Source: Simmondsia chinensis (Eukaryota; Streptophyta; Magnoliopsida; Caryophyllales; Simmondsiaceae). Taken from it: DNA of 64,000 bases. The translations under genes and the position numbers were made by a program. Under the pieces are notes generated by a model, which saw only the letters and a program-made list of their open reading frames with translations, was not told the origin of the DNA and did not search any database. The stretch covers positions 35,900,750 through 35,964,749 of the forward strand of contig JAGTTD010000005.1 in assembly GCA_018398585.1 (NCBI GenBank). Reading direction: 5' to 3'. Every line of letters starts with the position of its first letter. Position 1 is the stretch's first letter. Positions 35,401 to 48,500 of this stretch are shown one piece after another.

Positions 35401-38400
35401 ATTTAGGCTTGCAAGCCTGCAAGCTCGAGCTTCACAAGGCTCGATTTTGTCTTCATAAGCTAAACAAGCTGCTCGCCTGGCCTTGAGCTCAAATCGAGTG
35501 GAGCCTTTGTGGATTTATGACGAGATGCTTGCAAACCAACTCAACTCATTTGCGCCTACTACTTGTTCCTCATGTTGGATGTGTTTCTATTTGTGGTGTG
35601 AGCCAAGCTATCCCCAAACTTGTTAGGCCCAAAGCTCGGCTCCACTCTAAGTTCGCCGAGCCTGAAGACTTTAATCTAGAGCCCCGCTCAACAAGCTCAA
35701 ACCTTAGTTGGTGAGCTATGAACCAAGCTTGCCTCATTTAGGCTCATTCAAGCTTGATCTTGTCTCGAACTTGGCTCAAATTGGCACAACTGGGCTCATA
35801 ACTTATATAACATTGGCTCCTTTGGCATTGTTTTTATTGCCAGCCAGCTTGGCTCACATACACGCCTGTATCTTACTTTTTGTCGTGATAATGCATATAG
35901 TAAAAGTTTGTTTGGTCTTTGTGGACTAAAATTGACTTCGACACTATCATGGATGATGAAATGACGACAGACACAGTTAATGAAAGCGAGAGAGCAACAG
36001 CAGCAGCAGCAACCGCAACAACCACCGCACCAACAGCCGCAGCAGCCCCAACAACCGAATCTGCAAATGCAACAGCTCTTACTACAAAGACACGCTCAAC
36101 AACAACAGCAGCAGCAACAACACCAACAACAGCAACAATCACAACCACCACAGCCACCACCTCAGCAGCCACCTCAGCAGCCACAGCCACAGACAAGAAG
36201 AGATGGAGCCCACCTACTTAACGGAACCGCCAATGGGCTAGCCAGCAATGACCCGCTTATGCGACAAAATCCCGCAACGGCGACTGCCTTGGCTACGAAA
36301 ATGTATGAGGAAAGACTGAAATTGCCACTTCAAAGGGATTCTTTAGACGATTCAGTTATGAAGGTGAGTTACTTGGTCGTTTTGTGTTGTTAACTACGAG
36401 TTATTTTCTGGTGCTAATTGTTTGTGTGTTTTTGTGCAGCAAAGATTTGGTGAGACCATGGGGCAGCTCTTGGAACCTAATCATGCCTCGATACTAAAGG
36501 CCGCGTCGGCTGGGCAGCCTTCTGGGTGTGTTTACTGTTATTTCTTGTTCTAGGTTCTTCCCTTTCTACTTAATCCCTAGCTTGTTTGGCTCGAGGCTTG
36601 GCTAGAAGCTTGGCAGACCTAGAGATTTTGAGCTTGAAGCTCAACTGATTGGGCTTGAGCCTTGTTTAGACTTATTTAAGCTCGATTTGGCATTTGGCTC
36701 ATTTAAGCTTGAATTCTGCTTGATTTAGTCGATTAAGGCTCAAAATTTACATGGGATTGTCACATCTAGGCTCGAGACCCAGGTTGATTCATTTACACCC
36801 GTACTCGGTGATGTTCGTTAGGCTCATAACCATGAGCAATTCATAGTTTTCTTTTTGAGTTCTTTTCACATTTACTTTCTTGTAGCATTGCATCATATCT
36901 TAGGATTAATTTAAACACATGATGCTCAGAAATTCGAGTATATTAGACTTGTAACGGCATTAAATAGAAAAAATAAGCTTCTTATTTCACAGGCAAGTAT
37001 TGCACGGTACAGCTGGTGGTATGTCTCCCCATATACAAGCTCGGAACCAGCAGCTTCCTGGGTCGACGACAGTAAGTTTCAAAGTCTTTCGCGCTTATGG
37101 TTTATTTGTTCCTTTGCTCAATATTTTCCCAAGTGCCTTTCTTGTACCTCTTTTTTTATCATGAAGCAGGAGATAAAGACCGAGATTAATCCCGTGATGA
37201 ACGCAAGACCTCCCGGCCCTGAAGGATCATTAATTGGGATTCCTGGTATGCTTTTCAAAGATTCTTCCTTTAATCATATTGCATACACTTTTCTGGAGTT
37301 ATTTACTCCTTGTGTCCCCAAGTTTACAAGTTTGTTCAAATTCGTCTGTTGCTTGTTTTTGTTTAAAATAGTTTCTCCCTAAAGGAGGAAGGCTGCGTAA
37401 ATCTACCCCTAGACCCTACTTATGCGGGAGCCCTTTGAGGCACTGGGTTTGTTGTTGTTGTATTTACTCCATTGGTCCCTAAGTTTTCAAGTTTGTTCAA
37501 ATTAGTTCATCATTTTTTCTTCTGTTTAAAATTGTCCTTCATGTTTCCTTTTGGACAAAATTGATTTATTTTAACTTTTACCTCGTGTTGGTCATTGAAT
37601 GAGGCACCAATTTGGTCACAAAATAAAAACACAAAAGGCTAGTTTGAACAAGAAAGAAAAAAATTAAGGACCAATTTGCACAAACTGACACATATTAGGG
37701 ACTAATGAAGACACATATTAGGGACTAATGAAGTGAATAACTTAACTTTTTTGCATGCCAAGGCTGTGTTGTCAAAACTAATATCACATGGCCGGTCATT
37801 TGAGATTGTCATGATTGTATTGAGTTCCATGATAGGATAGTGATGTGTGTACCAAGAATTATATTTTTTAGTGTATAACGCCAAGTGATATGCACTCGTA
37901 ATTAGAAATGGTGCCACTCCTTATTTCTTATCATATCGTTGTTTCCTATTTTCCATGGAAGATTTTTCCTATGTAGTGTTCAACACTAGAAAATCTCTGT
38001 CTAAATATTGTCATAGCTACTATGACTATCCATTTTCCCTTGTGTACCCGTTGGGTAAGGGTATTTGGACATTTTTGTGACACTTGGATGCACCAAACTA
38101 GACTACGAAACCTATAGAATAGAGTTAGGGCCGGTTTAGTATCATTTTTTCGTTTACAGTTTTAAGTTTTTGAGAAACAAAAAATTCAGGTTTGAAAGCA
38201 AGTTTTTGGCTTTTTGGTTTCCTGTTTTTCGTTTTCACTCAAATTAAGAGAAAAAACTAAAAATAAAAGAAGATAGAATCAATTTTGAAAATGAGGTTTT
38301 TTAGATTCTCAAAAACCAAAAGAACTGCAAACTGAAAATGACGCCAAACAGGCGTTCAGGAAACAGCCGAGTCTAACCATACCCGAGCTTGACTCTCATT

Positions 38401-41400
38401 TCAGAGTTTGAGTAACGTAGCGCATTGTTACCGTTGCGATAAAAGATCCATGGGAGCTTCAACTTACAAGATATGCATGTTTTTACAGGATCAAACCAAG
38501 GTAGCAACAATTTGACTTTGAAAGGATGGCCGCTCACCGTAAGTCAAATCTTTCTGCCTTAGTTTTTCTTGAACGGTTATTTCATCGTTCATGTTAAAGT
38601 TACTGAAACTTTGTTTGGCTAGATGGAAGTCCTCTTCTTATATCAACGAGGAAAGGTTTTTGTGGAAAGCGTATTCCAAAATGCGAGAAGAGAAAAGAAG
38701 TCATTTTTATTCACACCACCCATCAGAGCCTAAAACTCTACCCATCCCTATCAGAATGTGCTTGATGCAACATAGAAGAAAAGATTTAATGATTGTAGAG
38801 ACGTGATAATTTTGTTCGATTATGTGATAGGATTAGAATAGAAAAATGTAGCACATTTTTATTTTGCATAGTATTTTTCTTATCTTTTTTTTGGAAAGTA
38901 GTTCCCTTGTTTGGTTAGTATTTATCTTATCTTTTTCTTTTTCCTTTTAGGTTAGAATTTATCTTATCTTACCCAATATTATCTTAAGGATTCATTCTTT
39001 TGTCCTTTAAATATGGTTTGGTAGTTGATTATTTTCAGTTTTGGAGAAATATTATTGAGTCTAGTTTTTTGGTAGCAAAGTTGTCGTGCATCAGTGTACA
39101 CCAAGTCCATGTAAAGTAGTGTGTGCGGAAATAAACAATTCTTCCGGATCACAATCGAATCAAATACCACGACAATAACGAGAAATAAACGGACTAAAAG
39201 AGAAACGAAACAATCGACACAATGATTTACGTGGAAACCCCTTTACAATCGAAAAGGGAGAAAACCACGGGCGAAGATCGGAGCTTTTATTATTGAATCA
39301 AAAGAAGAAGAATTACAATGAACTCTCTCACACTCAATTTATTGGGGCGGCACCGCAGGGAAATTACCTCACTTTTCTTTCGATACCTAATGACGTAACC
39401 CTACGTCCCTATTTATAGCCGCGCAGGAAACGCGGTTCCTGATCGATCGGCCTGCTCACTGGAGGCGTCCTTCTTTTTACGTAACTTTCCCGATCGATCG
39501 AGCTCCACCTCGATCGATCAAACTCCTCACGGCCCTTCTCTTTAATATGCCAAGTAATTTTGAGACATTTTCCTAACAAATCTCCACCTTGGCTCAAAAT
39601 TAACATCAACAATAAAGCAACTCCACCTTCTCCACAAACGTCCTCTCAACCGGGGCTGACATACATCAAACTGAAAGACCCACCAAATTCGAGCAATGCT
39701 CGAACTTGCTCCCTGGTAGAACTTTTGTGAACAAGTCAGCTGGATTGTCCTCGGTTCCAATCTTCCTCAACTCCACCTTCCGCTCGTCAATCAGATCTCT
39801 AATAAAGTGATGCTTCACATCTATATGCTTCGTTCGGTCATGATGTGACATCTGATCTTTCGCTAGGTAAATGACGGACTGACTATCACAGTATACTCTA
39901 ACTGTGCCTTGCTCGACACTGATTTCACTGATCAAACCTTTCAACCAGACAACTTCTTTGAATGCTTCTGTCACTGCCATATACTCGGCCTCGGTAGTAG
40001 ACTGTCTGTCTCTGACTGTAGACACGCTCTCCAACTGATAGCTGTGTCACCTAAACAAAACACATACCCTAATGTGGACTTCCTCTTATCGAGGTCTCCA
40101 TCATAATCAGAATCTACATACCCAACCAAACAACACTTACATTTACCGTATTCCAAACACAAGTCAGAAGTTCCATGAAGGTACCTGAGAATCCACTTCA
40201 CTGCATGCCAATGCTCTTTACCTGGATTCGCCATGTACCTACTAACTCTGCTAACTGCAAAAGCAATATCTGAACGCGTACAAACCATCGCATACATAAT
40301 ACTGCTCACTGCACTAGAATAGGGAATCTGAGACATGTACCTGACATCCTCCTCAGTCTGAGGCGAATCTAATGCTGAGAGTCTGAAGTGAGCTGCTAAG
40401 GGCGTGCTAACTGGATTAGCATCCTTCATATGAAACCTGTCTAACACCTTCTCAATATACTTCTCCTGAGACAAGTATAATTTTCCGGCTTCTCGGTCTC
40501 TACGAATTTCCACGCCTAATATCTTCTTAGCTGCTCCAAGATCTTTCATCTCAAACTCACTCTTCATCATAGATTTCAAATCATCAACATCTTTCATGTC
40601 TCGTGCTGCAATTAACATATCATCAACATACAAAAGCAAATAAATGAAGCTGGAATCAGTCTTTCTGAAGTACACACAACTGTCGTACTTACTCCTGATG
40701 TACCCATGACCTGTCATGAACTGATCAAATCTCCTATACCACTGCCTAGGAGATTGCTTCAAACCATATAAAGACATTTTAAGTAAACACACATGATCTT
40801 CTTTTCCTTCTATAACAAAACCCTCGGGCTGATACATAAAGATACTTTCTTCTAGTTCACCATGCAAAAATGCAATCTTTACATCTAACTGCTCAAGCTC
40901 TAAATCATGCATAGCAACCAAAGACAACAATGCACGAATCGAAGTATGTCTAACTACAGGTGAGAATATATCATGAAAATCAACACCTTGTACCTGATTG
41001 TAGCCTTTAGCTACCAGACGTGCCTTGTACCTTGCATCTTCAACTCCAGGAATGCCCTCTTTTCTTTTGAAGACCCATTTGCATCCAATCAGTCTTTTCC
41101 CTATTGGAGGCTTCACCAGTTCCCAAGTTTGATTCTTATGAAGAGACTGCATCTCTTCATTCATAGCAACGAGCCACTTATCAGCATTTGATCTCGATAT
41201 AGCCTCTGAATAAGAAGTCGGCTCACTGTCATCTAACGACTCAGCAGAAGTGAGGGCATAAGCAACATCTCCTCATACCCATATCTCTCAGGAGGCCTGA
41301 TCTGACGCCTTGGACTACCACCAGCTATAGTATTATTCTCCACCTACTGACCTGTTTCTGCATTATCAGTAACAACATCAGAAACCCGTACCTGAGGTGC

Positions 41401-44400
41401 TGGAATACTCTCTAGCTGAACAATCTGCTGATCTGACTGTATCTCTGTAACATCAGGTGTCTCAACCTGAACTGTATCTCTGTCAATGGAGGGTGTGTGT
41501 GGCGGATTAAGTAGAGCAGACTCATCAAAAGTAACATCTCTACTAGTCAGAAACTTCTGAGCGCTTGGATCCCACAATCTATATCCCTTCACACCTGACA
41601 AATAACCAAGAAAGATGCATTTCTTGGCCCTAGACTCCAGCTTTCCATCATTCACATATGCATATGCAGGATAACCAAAAACTTTAATCTGAGAATAATC
41701 AGAAGTAGAACCAGCCCATACCTCCTCAGGTGTCTTTATCTGTAATGAAGATTGTGGTGTCTTGTTCCCAAGATAGCAAGCCATGCTAACTGCTTCTACC
41801 CACCGTTCTCTCTTTAAACCTGCATGTGCAAGCATACATCGAGCCTTCTCAAGTAACGTCCTGTTTAACCTTTCAGCCACTCCATTTTGTTGAGGTTGAC
41901 CTGTACATGTCCTATGTCTGACTATACCCTGATCTTCACAAAATCTAGTGAAGTCACCTTCGACAAACTCAAGACCATTATCAGTCCTCAACCTCTTGAT
42001 CGGCTTCCCTGTCTGTTTTTCAAGCAGAATCTTCCACTTCTTGAAGATATCATACACTTCATGTTTCTGCTTCACAAAATAGACCCAAACTTTACCCGAA
42101 TAATCGTCAATAAACGTTAGAAGATACCTGGACCCACCTTTAGCAGCCACTCTGGAAGGTCCTCACAGATCAGAATGTATGTAATCTAACGTTCCCTTGG
42201 TCTGATGCACTGCTGACTTGAAACTGACTCTCTTCTGCTTCCCATAAATACAGTGCTCATAGAATTTCATCAGTCCTGTTGACTGACCACAAAGCAATCC
42301 CTTCTTACTCAGCTCAAACAATGGCTTATCACCAATATGACCCATTCTCATGTGCCACAGTCTTGTGATCTCTGCATCTGTCATAGCAGATGTGGAAACA
42401 GCAACTGAACCTGTCACGGTTGTACCTGCAAGCTCATACAAAGTACCAACCCTATTTCCTTTCATCACAATTAAAGCACCCTTACTGACCCGCATGACTC
42501 CACCTTCAACAGTGTACTTGTACCCACTACACTCAAGGGTACCTAGAGAAATCAAGTTCTTTTTCAACTCCGGGACGTGACTTACATCACTTAAGGTTCT
42601 AATAGCCCCATCAAACATTTTCACACGGACTGTCCCAATCCCCACTACCTTACAAGCAGCATCGTTACCCATCAAGACAACTCCACCTTGTATAGACTTA
42701 TATGTGGAGAACCAGTCTCTCTTTGGAGTAAACATGATATGAACAACCCGAATCCATGATCCACTTATCCTTGGACCTGGACTGAGAATCAGCAACTAAT
42801 AGAAACTCCCCTTCACCATCCTCCTCTACAACACTAGCCTCAGCGGACTTGTCTTTGCCCTGGTCACGCCTGTTACCCTCTTTCAATTTATTCTTATATT
42901 TGTAAGAGTCTTTCTTTATGTGCCCTTTCTTGTGACAATAATGACACGACAGGTTCTTATATCTAGATTTGGACCTAGACTTATTCCCACCCTTGGATCC
43001 CCTATGTTCTGGTCTACCTCTCACATGCAAACCACTACCTGAGTCATTCACCGAGTCAGATAATTCTCTATCTGCCCCTTCTTTACTCACAAGGTTTCTT
43101 TTCACCTCATCAACAGTAATGGTTGGCCTACCCCCGTATATCATGCTTTCTACGAAGCCCTTGTACGAATTAGAGAGCGAACACAGTAATATCATAGCTT
43201 GATCCTCGTCCTTAGGGACATCATCCAAAGCCTTTAGTTCTTGTATAATTGAGGTAAACTCGCTAGGATGGTTTTTAAGAGATGTACCTTCTGTCATACG
43301 AAAAGTGAACAACCGATGCTTCACTGCGAGTTTGTTGGAGACTGACTTGTGGCAAAACATGTCTAACAATTTCTCCCATAACTCCTTTGCGGTTTTCATC
43401 TCCAAGACCTCTGATAGAACATCATCATCCAAACACATCTGTATCGCCGTGAGAGCCTTATCATCCAACTCTTCCCATTGTGCCTCGGTCATAGTCTCGG
43501 GTTTCTTCTCTTTCCCCTCCAGTGCTTTCTTCAAGCCGTTCTGAGTCAGGAGTCCTTTCACACGGACTTGCCATAAGCTGAAGCTTCCCTGACCATTGAA
43601 CTTCTCTACCTCGGTTTTAATACCTGATGCCATTGTATCAATTCGAAGAACCAGGCTCTGATACCAATTTGTGCAGAAATAAACAATTCTTCCGGATCAC
43701 AATCGAATCAAATACCACGACAATAACGAGAAATTAACGGACTAAAAGAGAAACGAAACAATCGACACAATGATTTACGTGGAAATCCCTTTACAATCGA
43801 AAGGGGAGAAAATCGCGGGCGAAGATCGGAGCTTTTATTATTGAATCAAAAGAAGAAGAATTACAATAAACTCTCTCACACTCAATTTATTGGTGGCGGC
43901 GCCGCAGGGAAATTACCTCACTTTTCTTTGGATACCTAATGACGTAACCCTACGTCCCTATTTATAGCCGCGCAGGAAACGCGGTTCCCGATCGATCGGT
44001 TCCTCACCGATCGATCGGCCTGCTCACTGGAGGCGTCCTTCTTTTTACGTAACTTTCCCGATCGATCGAGCTCCACCTCGATCGATCGATCGAACTCCTC
44101 ACGGTCCTTCTCCTTAATATGCCAAGTAATTTTGAGACATTTTCCTAATATAGTGTAATTGAAAATTGTAAACTAAAACCAAAAAGCAGGAAGACCTTTC
44201 AAAACCCAGTTATAGTTTCCACTTAAACCGAAAGTCGCAAACAAAAAACGATACCAAACAGAGAAATTTCTTCCGAATCATGTTGTTTGTCTCTTGTGTT
44301 TACTAGGGATTAGAACAGCTTCGATCTGGGCTTCTTCAGCAGCAGAAATCTTTTATGCAAGCCTCTCAGTCCTTTCATCAGCTACAAATGCTCTCGCCAC

Positions 44401-45472
44401 AACAGCAACAACAACTGATGCTCGCGCAACAGAATCTAACGGCGTCTGCAAATGACGTTGAAAGCAGAAGACTCAGAATGCTTCTTAACAATCGAAACAT
44501 GGGACTCGGAAAGGATGGCCTTTCTAGCTCGGTTGGAGACATGGTTTCAAATGTTGGTTCTCCCTTGCAGGCTGGTTGTCCCACTTTGCCCCGTGGCGAT
44601 GCTGATATGCTAATCAAGGTTTGTCTTTGGAAGAAACATTTCAGTTTAGGGCTAATTTGGTCACTTTATGTTTTTATGTAGGGATATTTACGCCAAAAGT
44701 CCCTGTGTTTTTCCCACCATGTCAATTTAGTTCATATATGTTTAGTTGTATCACTTACCTCTGTACAAACTTACGTTGTGTGAATTGATTCCAATAGTCA
44801 AATTGAAGTTAATGACGTAATTTTAAATGTTACAATCACGTTAGATGCAAGTAACGTAGCACATCCATGGGTATAGAATGAAACTATTTTCTTTAGGTAG
44901 GAAAGCAAAAATTTCCTAGAAAAAATATTTTTAATTGAAAATGTTTTATGAACAAAAATTTTCCGTAAAGAAAATGTGGTTCTTCAAACTTGTCTTCTAG
45001 TAAAACACGGGAGTTTTGGAAAATTATCTTCAAAAACTAGGACTCTTTGGAAAAACAAACATGCCCTTCATATTTCCATTTTATGTGAAAATATATTCCA
45101 TCTCTCTCTGCGTGGAAGTTTTTGTTCATATCGTGTCTGATTTTGTTAGCTCTAGCTATTTCTTCTCAGGACTGACTTATGGTTACTTGTATTATGATTA
45201 TAAATTGCAGTTAAAAATGGCTCAACTGCAGCAACAACAGCAACTGAACACTCAGCAGCAGCCACTACAGCCAAATGCCCTCGCTGGCCCTCAGCTTCAA
45301 GTACCGAGCCATGGCTTACATCAGCCCGACAAAATTGGGGGTGCTAGTTGTATGACCATGGATGGTAGCATTTCAAATTCCTTCCGAGGAAACGATCAGG
45401 TCTGTTTGTTTACAATTACATTCTCTTGAAATATTTTGGACCGTGATATACTTTTTTTTTTACAATGGTAGA

Positions 45473-45522
<50 letters not shown>

Positions 45523-48500
45523 TTAACCTTAAAGGGGACCACTTTTGAGCCTTGTGGGGATTGAACCCGGGTCACACCGTTGGCAGCTGGAGAACTCCGC
45601 CACTAGGCTATGTCCCTAGGGGGCATTTTGGACCGTGATTGGAGCAAAAATGTATTGGGAAATGCAGGACTGGTTCTAAGAATTTTAGGGCTTGAAGCGG
45701 ATGTTTTGAAACGAGCCCTTACTATATATTAACAATTTTTAAGCAATATAAATATTAATTATAAGGACCTTGTAATTTGTGGCCCCTAGGTAATTGCTTA
45801 GGGTCTTGATTAACCCTCCTTGATTTTCCTTTCTTTCTTGTGGGAGGCCCTCCCCCGCCGCCTAGGGGGGTGGTTTGCGGGATTAGGGATGATGAGATTT
45901 GAACCTAGAATTTCTTTTCCTAGGGCGTCAATGCTGCCTCTCCTCAAGCGAATTGGTAATACTTGAGGTGACATGATCATATTTATAAAGATTGCCAAAT
46001 TTTAGTTATTAAACCCGGCAACGATGTTGATACGATTCAAGTCATCATACTTCGACTCTACATTTCACCCTAAAGTATTTCATGCCAGATAAGGGTATTT
46101 GGAAATTTATACAATACTTGCACGCTTAAATTTTACCAAAAGAAAGAAAAATAATGGAAAGAGATGGGTTTCTGCTCTTCCAATTGCTTTGTCTATTTTA
46201 TTTGTTTTTCCGACATGTCTCTGAACTCATTCTTCAATAACCTAGCCGGGAAGAAAGAGAAAGCAACCAGTGTCTTCTTCTGGACCCGCTAATAGCTCAG
46301 GAACCGCGAACACTGCGGGTCCCTCACCAAGTTCAGCACCGTCAACCCCTTCAACGCACACAGCGGGGGATGTTATCTCGATGCCCTCTTTCCAGCATGG
46401 TGGTATTTCTTCAAAACCAACACTCATGTTCGGTGCTCATGGAACCGGCACCCTTGCTTCACCTTCAAATCAATTGGTAGGTGAACTTTATTTTTGTTAT
46501 GGAGTCCAAATATTAGAGTCCCTTTGGTCAAGTCTCTTTTCTGAATAAAAAGTTGAAAAAATATTGTTTTTTAAACTGTCAGGATGTTGGGCTTGGAAAG
46601 AAAATTGCTTTGAATAGAAGTAAAAATCGTTTTTTTGGCTTAGGCTGAAGTAAAAAAATAATGTTTTTCTTTTAAAGTAAAAACACAAACTATAAATTTC
46701 AGACAAAATATTCTTATTAGACAATATTTTTTTTTATAAAAGTGCTTTTGAGTCTAGTTACATGTCTCACTTCAGAATTGTGAGAAACAAGAAATTAACA
46801 TGCAAGTATATTACGCTACTTCATATTACACCAATTGGTTTTAGGACAAAACCTCATTTAGACTTTTATCTGGACCTTGGTGGTAATATTGTCGATTGAA
46901 TTCTTGTTTTGTCATGGTGAGTTGGATGAAAACTGTCTTTGCAGGCGGATATGGACCGGTTTGTGGAGGATGGATCTCTAGATGACAACGTTGAATCGTT
47001 CTTATCCCATGATGATACCGACCCTAGAGATGCAATTGGTCGTGGTGTGGACCTTAGCAAAGGTGAGTTGAATGCTGCTTATCACAAACTGCCGAGATAG
47101 TTTTTATTTTTTCGTAAATTCAACATCCTCGAATTCTACCCATGAAATCAAATTGTGGATAGTGGTTGTGGACTCACGGTTATGGTGTTGTGTAAGGAGG
47201 ATGTCATGATCGCCAAGCCTTTTTTAATAATTAAGGTGTTCATTTTGAACAACTATTTAGAGTTTGTTGTGTAATGTTTATGACATTAGATAACGACGTT
47301 TGTTTGATCCTCTGTTTATTTTTACCATTGAATCCCAATAAAATGCACAACTTACATTCTTGGTCGTTTTTGTTTATTAATTTGCTTCTATAGCGAATAA
47401 GAAGAGAAACGAGCATCAATATGTTATGTTACCTCTCTTGATTTTCTCTTATATATATATATATCTCAGCAGTAATTTCACTATTCAAAGCTTCTAAAAC
47501 TCGGTTTTTTTTTTTTTTTTTTCAGGATTTACATTCACCGAAGTAAATTCGGTTTGCGCAAGCACGGGCAAAGTTGTTTGCTGTCATTTTTCATCAGATG
47601 GAAAACTTCTTGCAAGTGGTGGCCATGATAAGAAGGCAAGTCTTTGGATTTTTGTGGGAATGTGGAGAATAGGGGTGTATATGAGCTGAGCCCAGCCCGA
47701 CCTACCTTGTCAAGCTTGAGGTTAGGCTTGGCTTGCCTACATTTAGCTTGGCTCGAGCTTGGATCAAAGCTCGCAAGCTTAGAAATTGTATGTTTGAGCT
47801 TGGCCTTGTCATAGGCTCGGGCTCGGGCTCGGCTTGGCTCGGCTCAGTACAACTGAGCTTGAATAGCTCGATGAGCTCCAAAGTAACTTGCCTTAGTTGG
47901 GTTATTTTGAGCTCGATCTATGCTCGTATCAGCTCAAACTTAGGCGGATGGGGCTTATTTAAGCTAATAAATTGTATTTAGATAGACACATTTAGATTCG
48001 TTTAGGCTTATGAGCTTACAAACTCAAGCTACACTAAGCACTAACTTAGTCGGGCCGAGCCTTCCAAAGCTTTATGATGAGCCGGTTTCCAAACTCATTT
48101 ACACCCCCAGTGGAGATAGAAATATTGTAAATATCGTTTTAGTTTTAGCTCTGTTTGGTTAGAAGGAAATCTTCCTTCTGATTTATAGTATTTGCTTATG
48201 TGAATGTGAGTAGAAAAAATGATCTTAATAGAAAATGTCTTCCATCAAATGTGAGAAAATGACTTCCCATGAGGGAGCAAGTCATTGTCCTCTGGCGTTG
48301 GTCCTTCCAACTTGTGTTGTAAATGAGCTGAGCTAAGCCAGAGGTTGTCAGGCTCAATTCGGGTTGGTTCAGCTCAATTGAGCTTTGCTCGACTTAGCTA
48401 AGTCTTTTTCCTTTTTTTTAAATGTAAGTTCGACTTAGCTATGTCCTTATTTTATAGTTCACTTAGCTTAGCTTGGTTGAGTTCAGACCCAACTCGACAA

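Larger units (their letters stand above)
39122..44150 (-). mobile_element. Ty1/copia LTR retrotransposon, Copia-2 (Tnt1-like), antisense in LUG intron 8
   Basis: 5,029 bp with the duplication TAGTG at 39117-39121 and 44151-44155. Read on the minus strand the 5' LTR is 43670-44150 and the 3' LTR 39122-39578. Gag, protease, integrase, RT and RNase H follow in copia order with few breaks. The LTRs are about 97% alike by eye apart from indels, so the insertion is fairly young. The intron's splice sites are untouched, so the gene can still be spliced across it. Confidence 0.95.

Noticed and set aside
35873..36196. 107-codon Val/Ala-rich frame on the minus strand
   Set aside because: It is the antisense of the CAA/CAG-rich LUG exon 4.
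35919..36221. Thr/Ala-rich frame on the plus strand over the same region
   Set aside because: Another frame of the Gln-codon repeat; the real frame continues LUG and joins in phase.
41887..43544. Several plus-strand frames within Copia-2
   Set aside because: Antisense shadows of gag and integrase; no domains of their own.
45475..45521. Assembly gap placeholder
   Set aside because: The G run sits within a well-defined SINE with matching TSDs, so it is kept as real sequence, though its length is uncertain.
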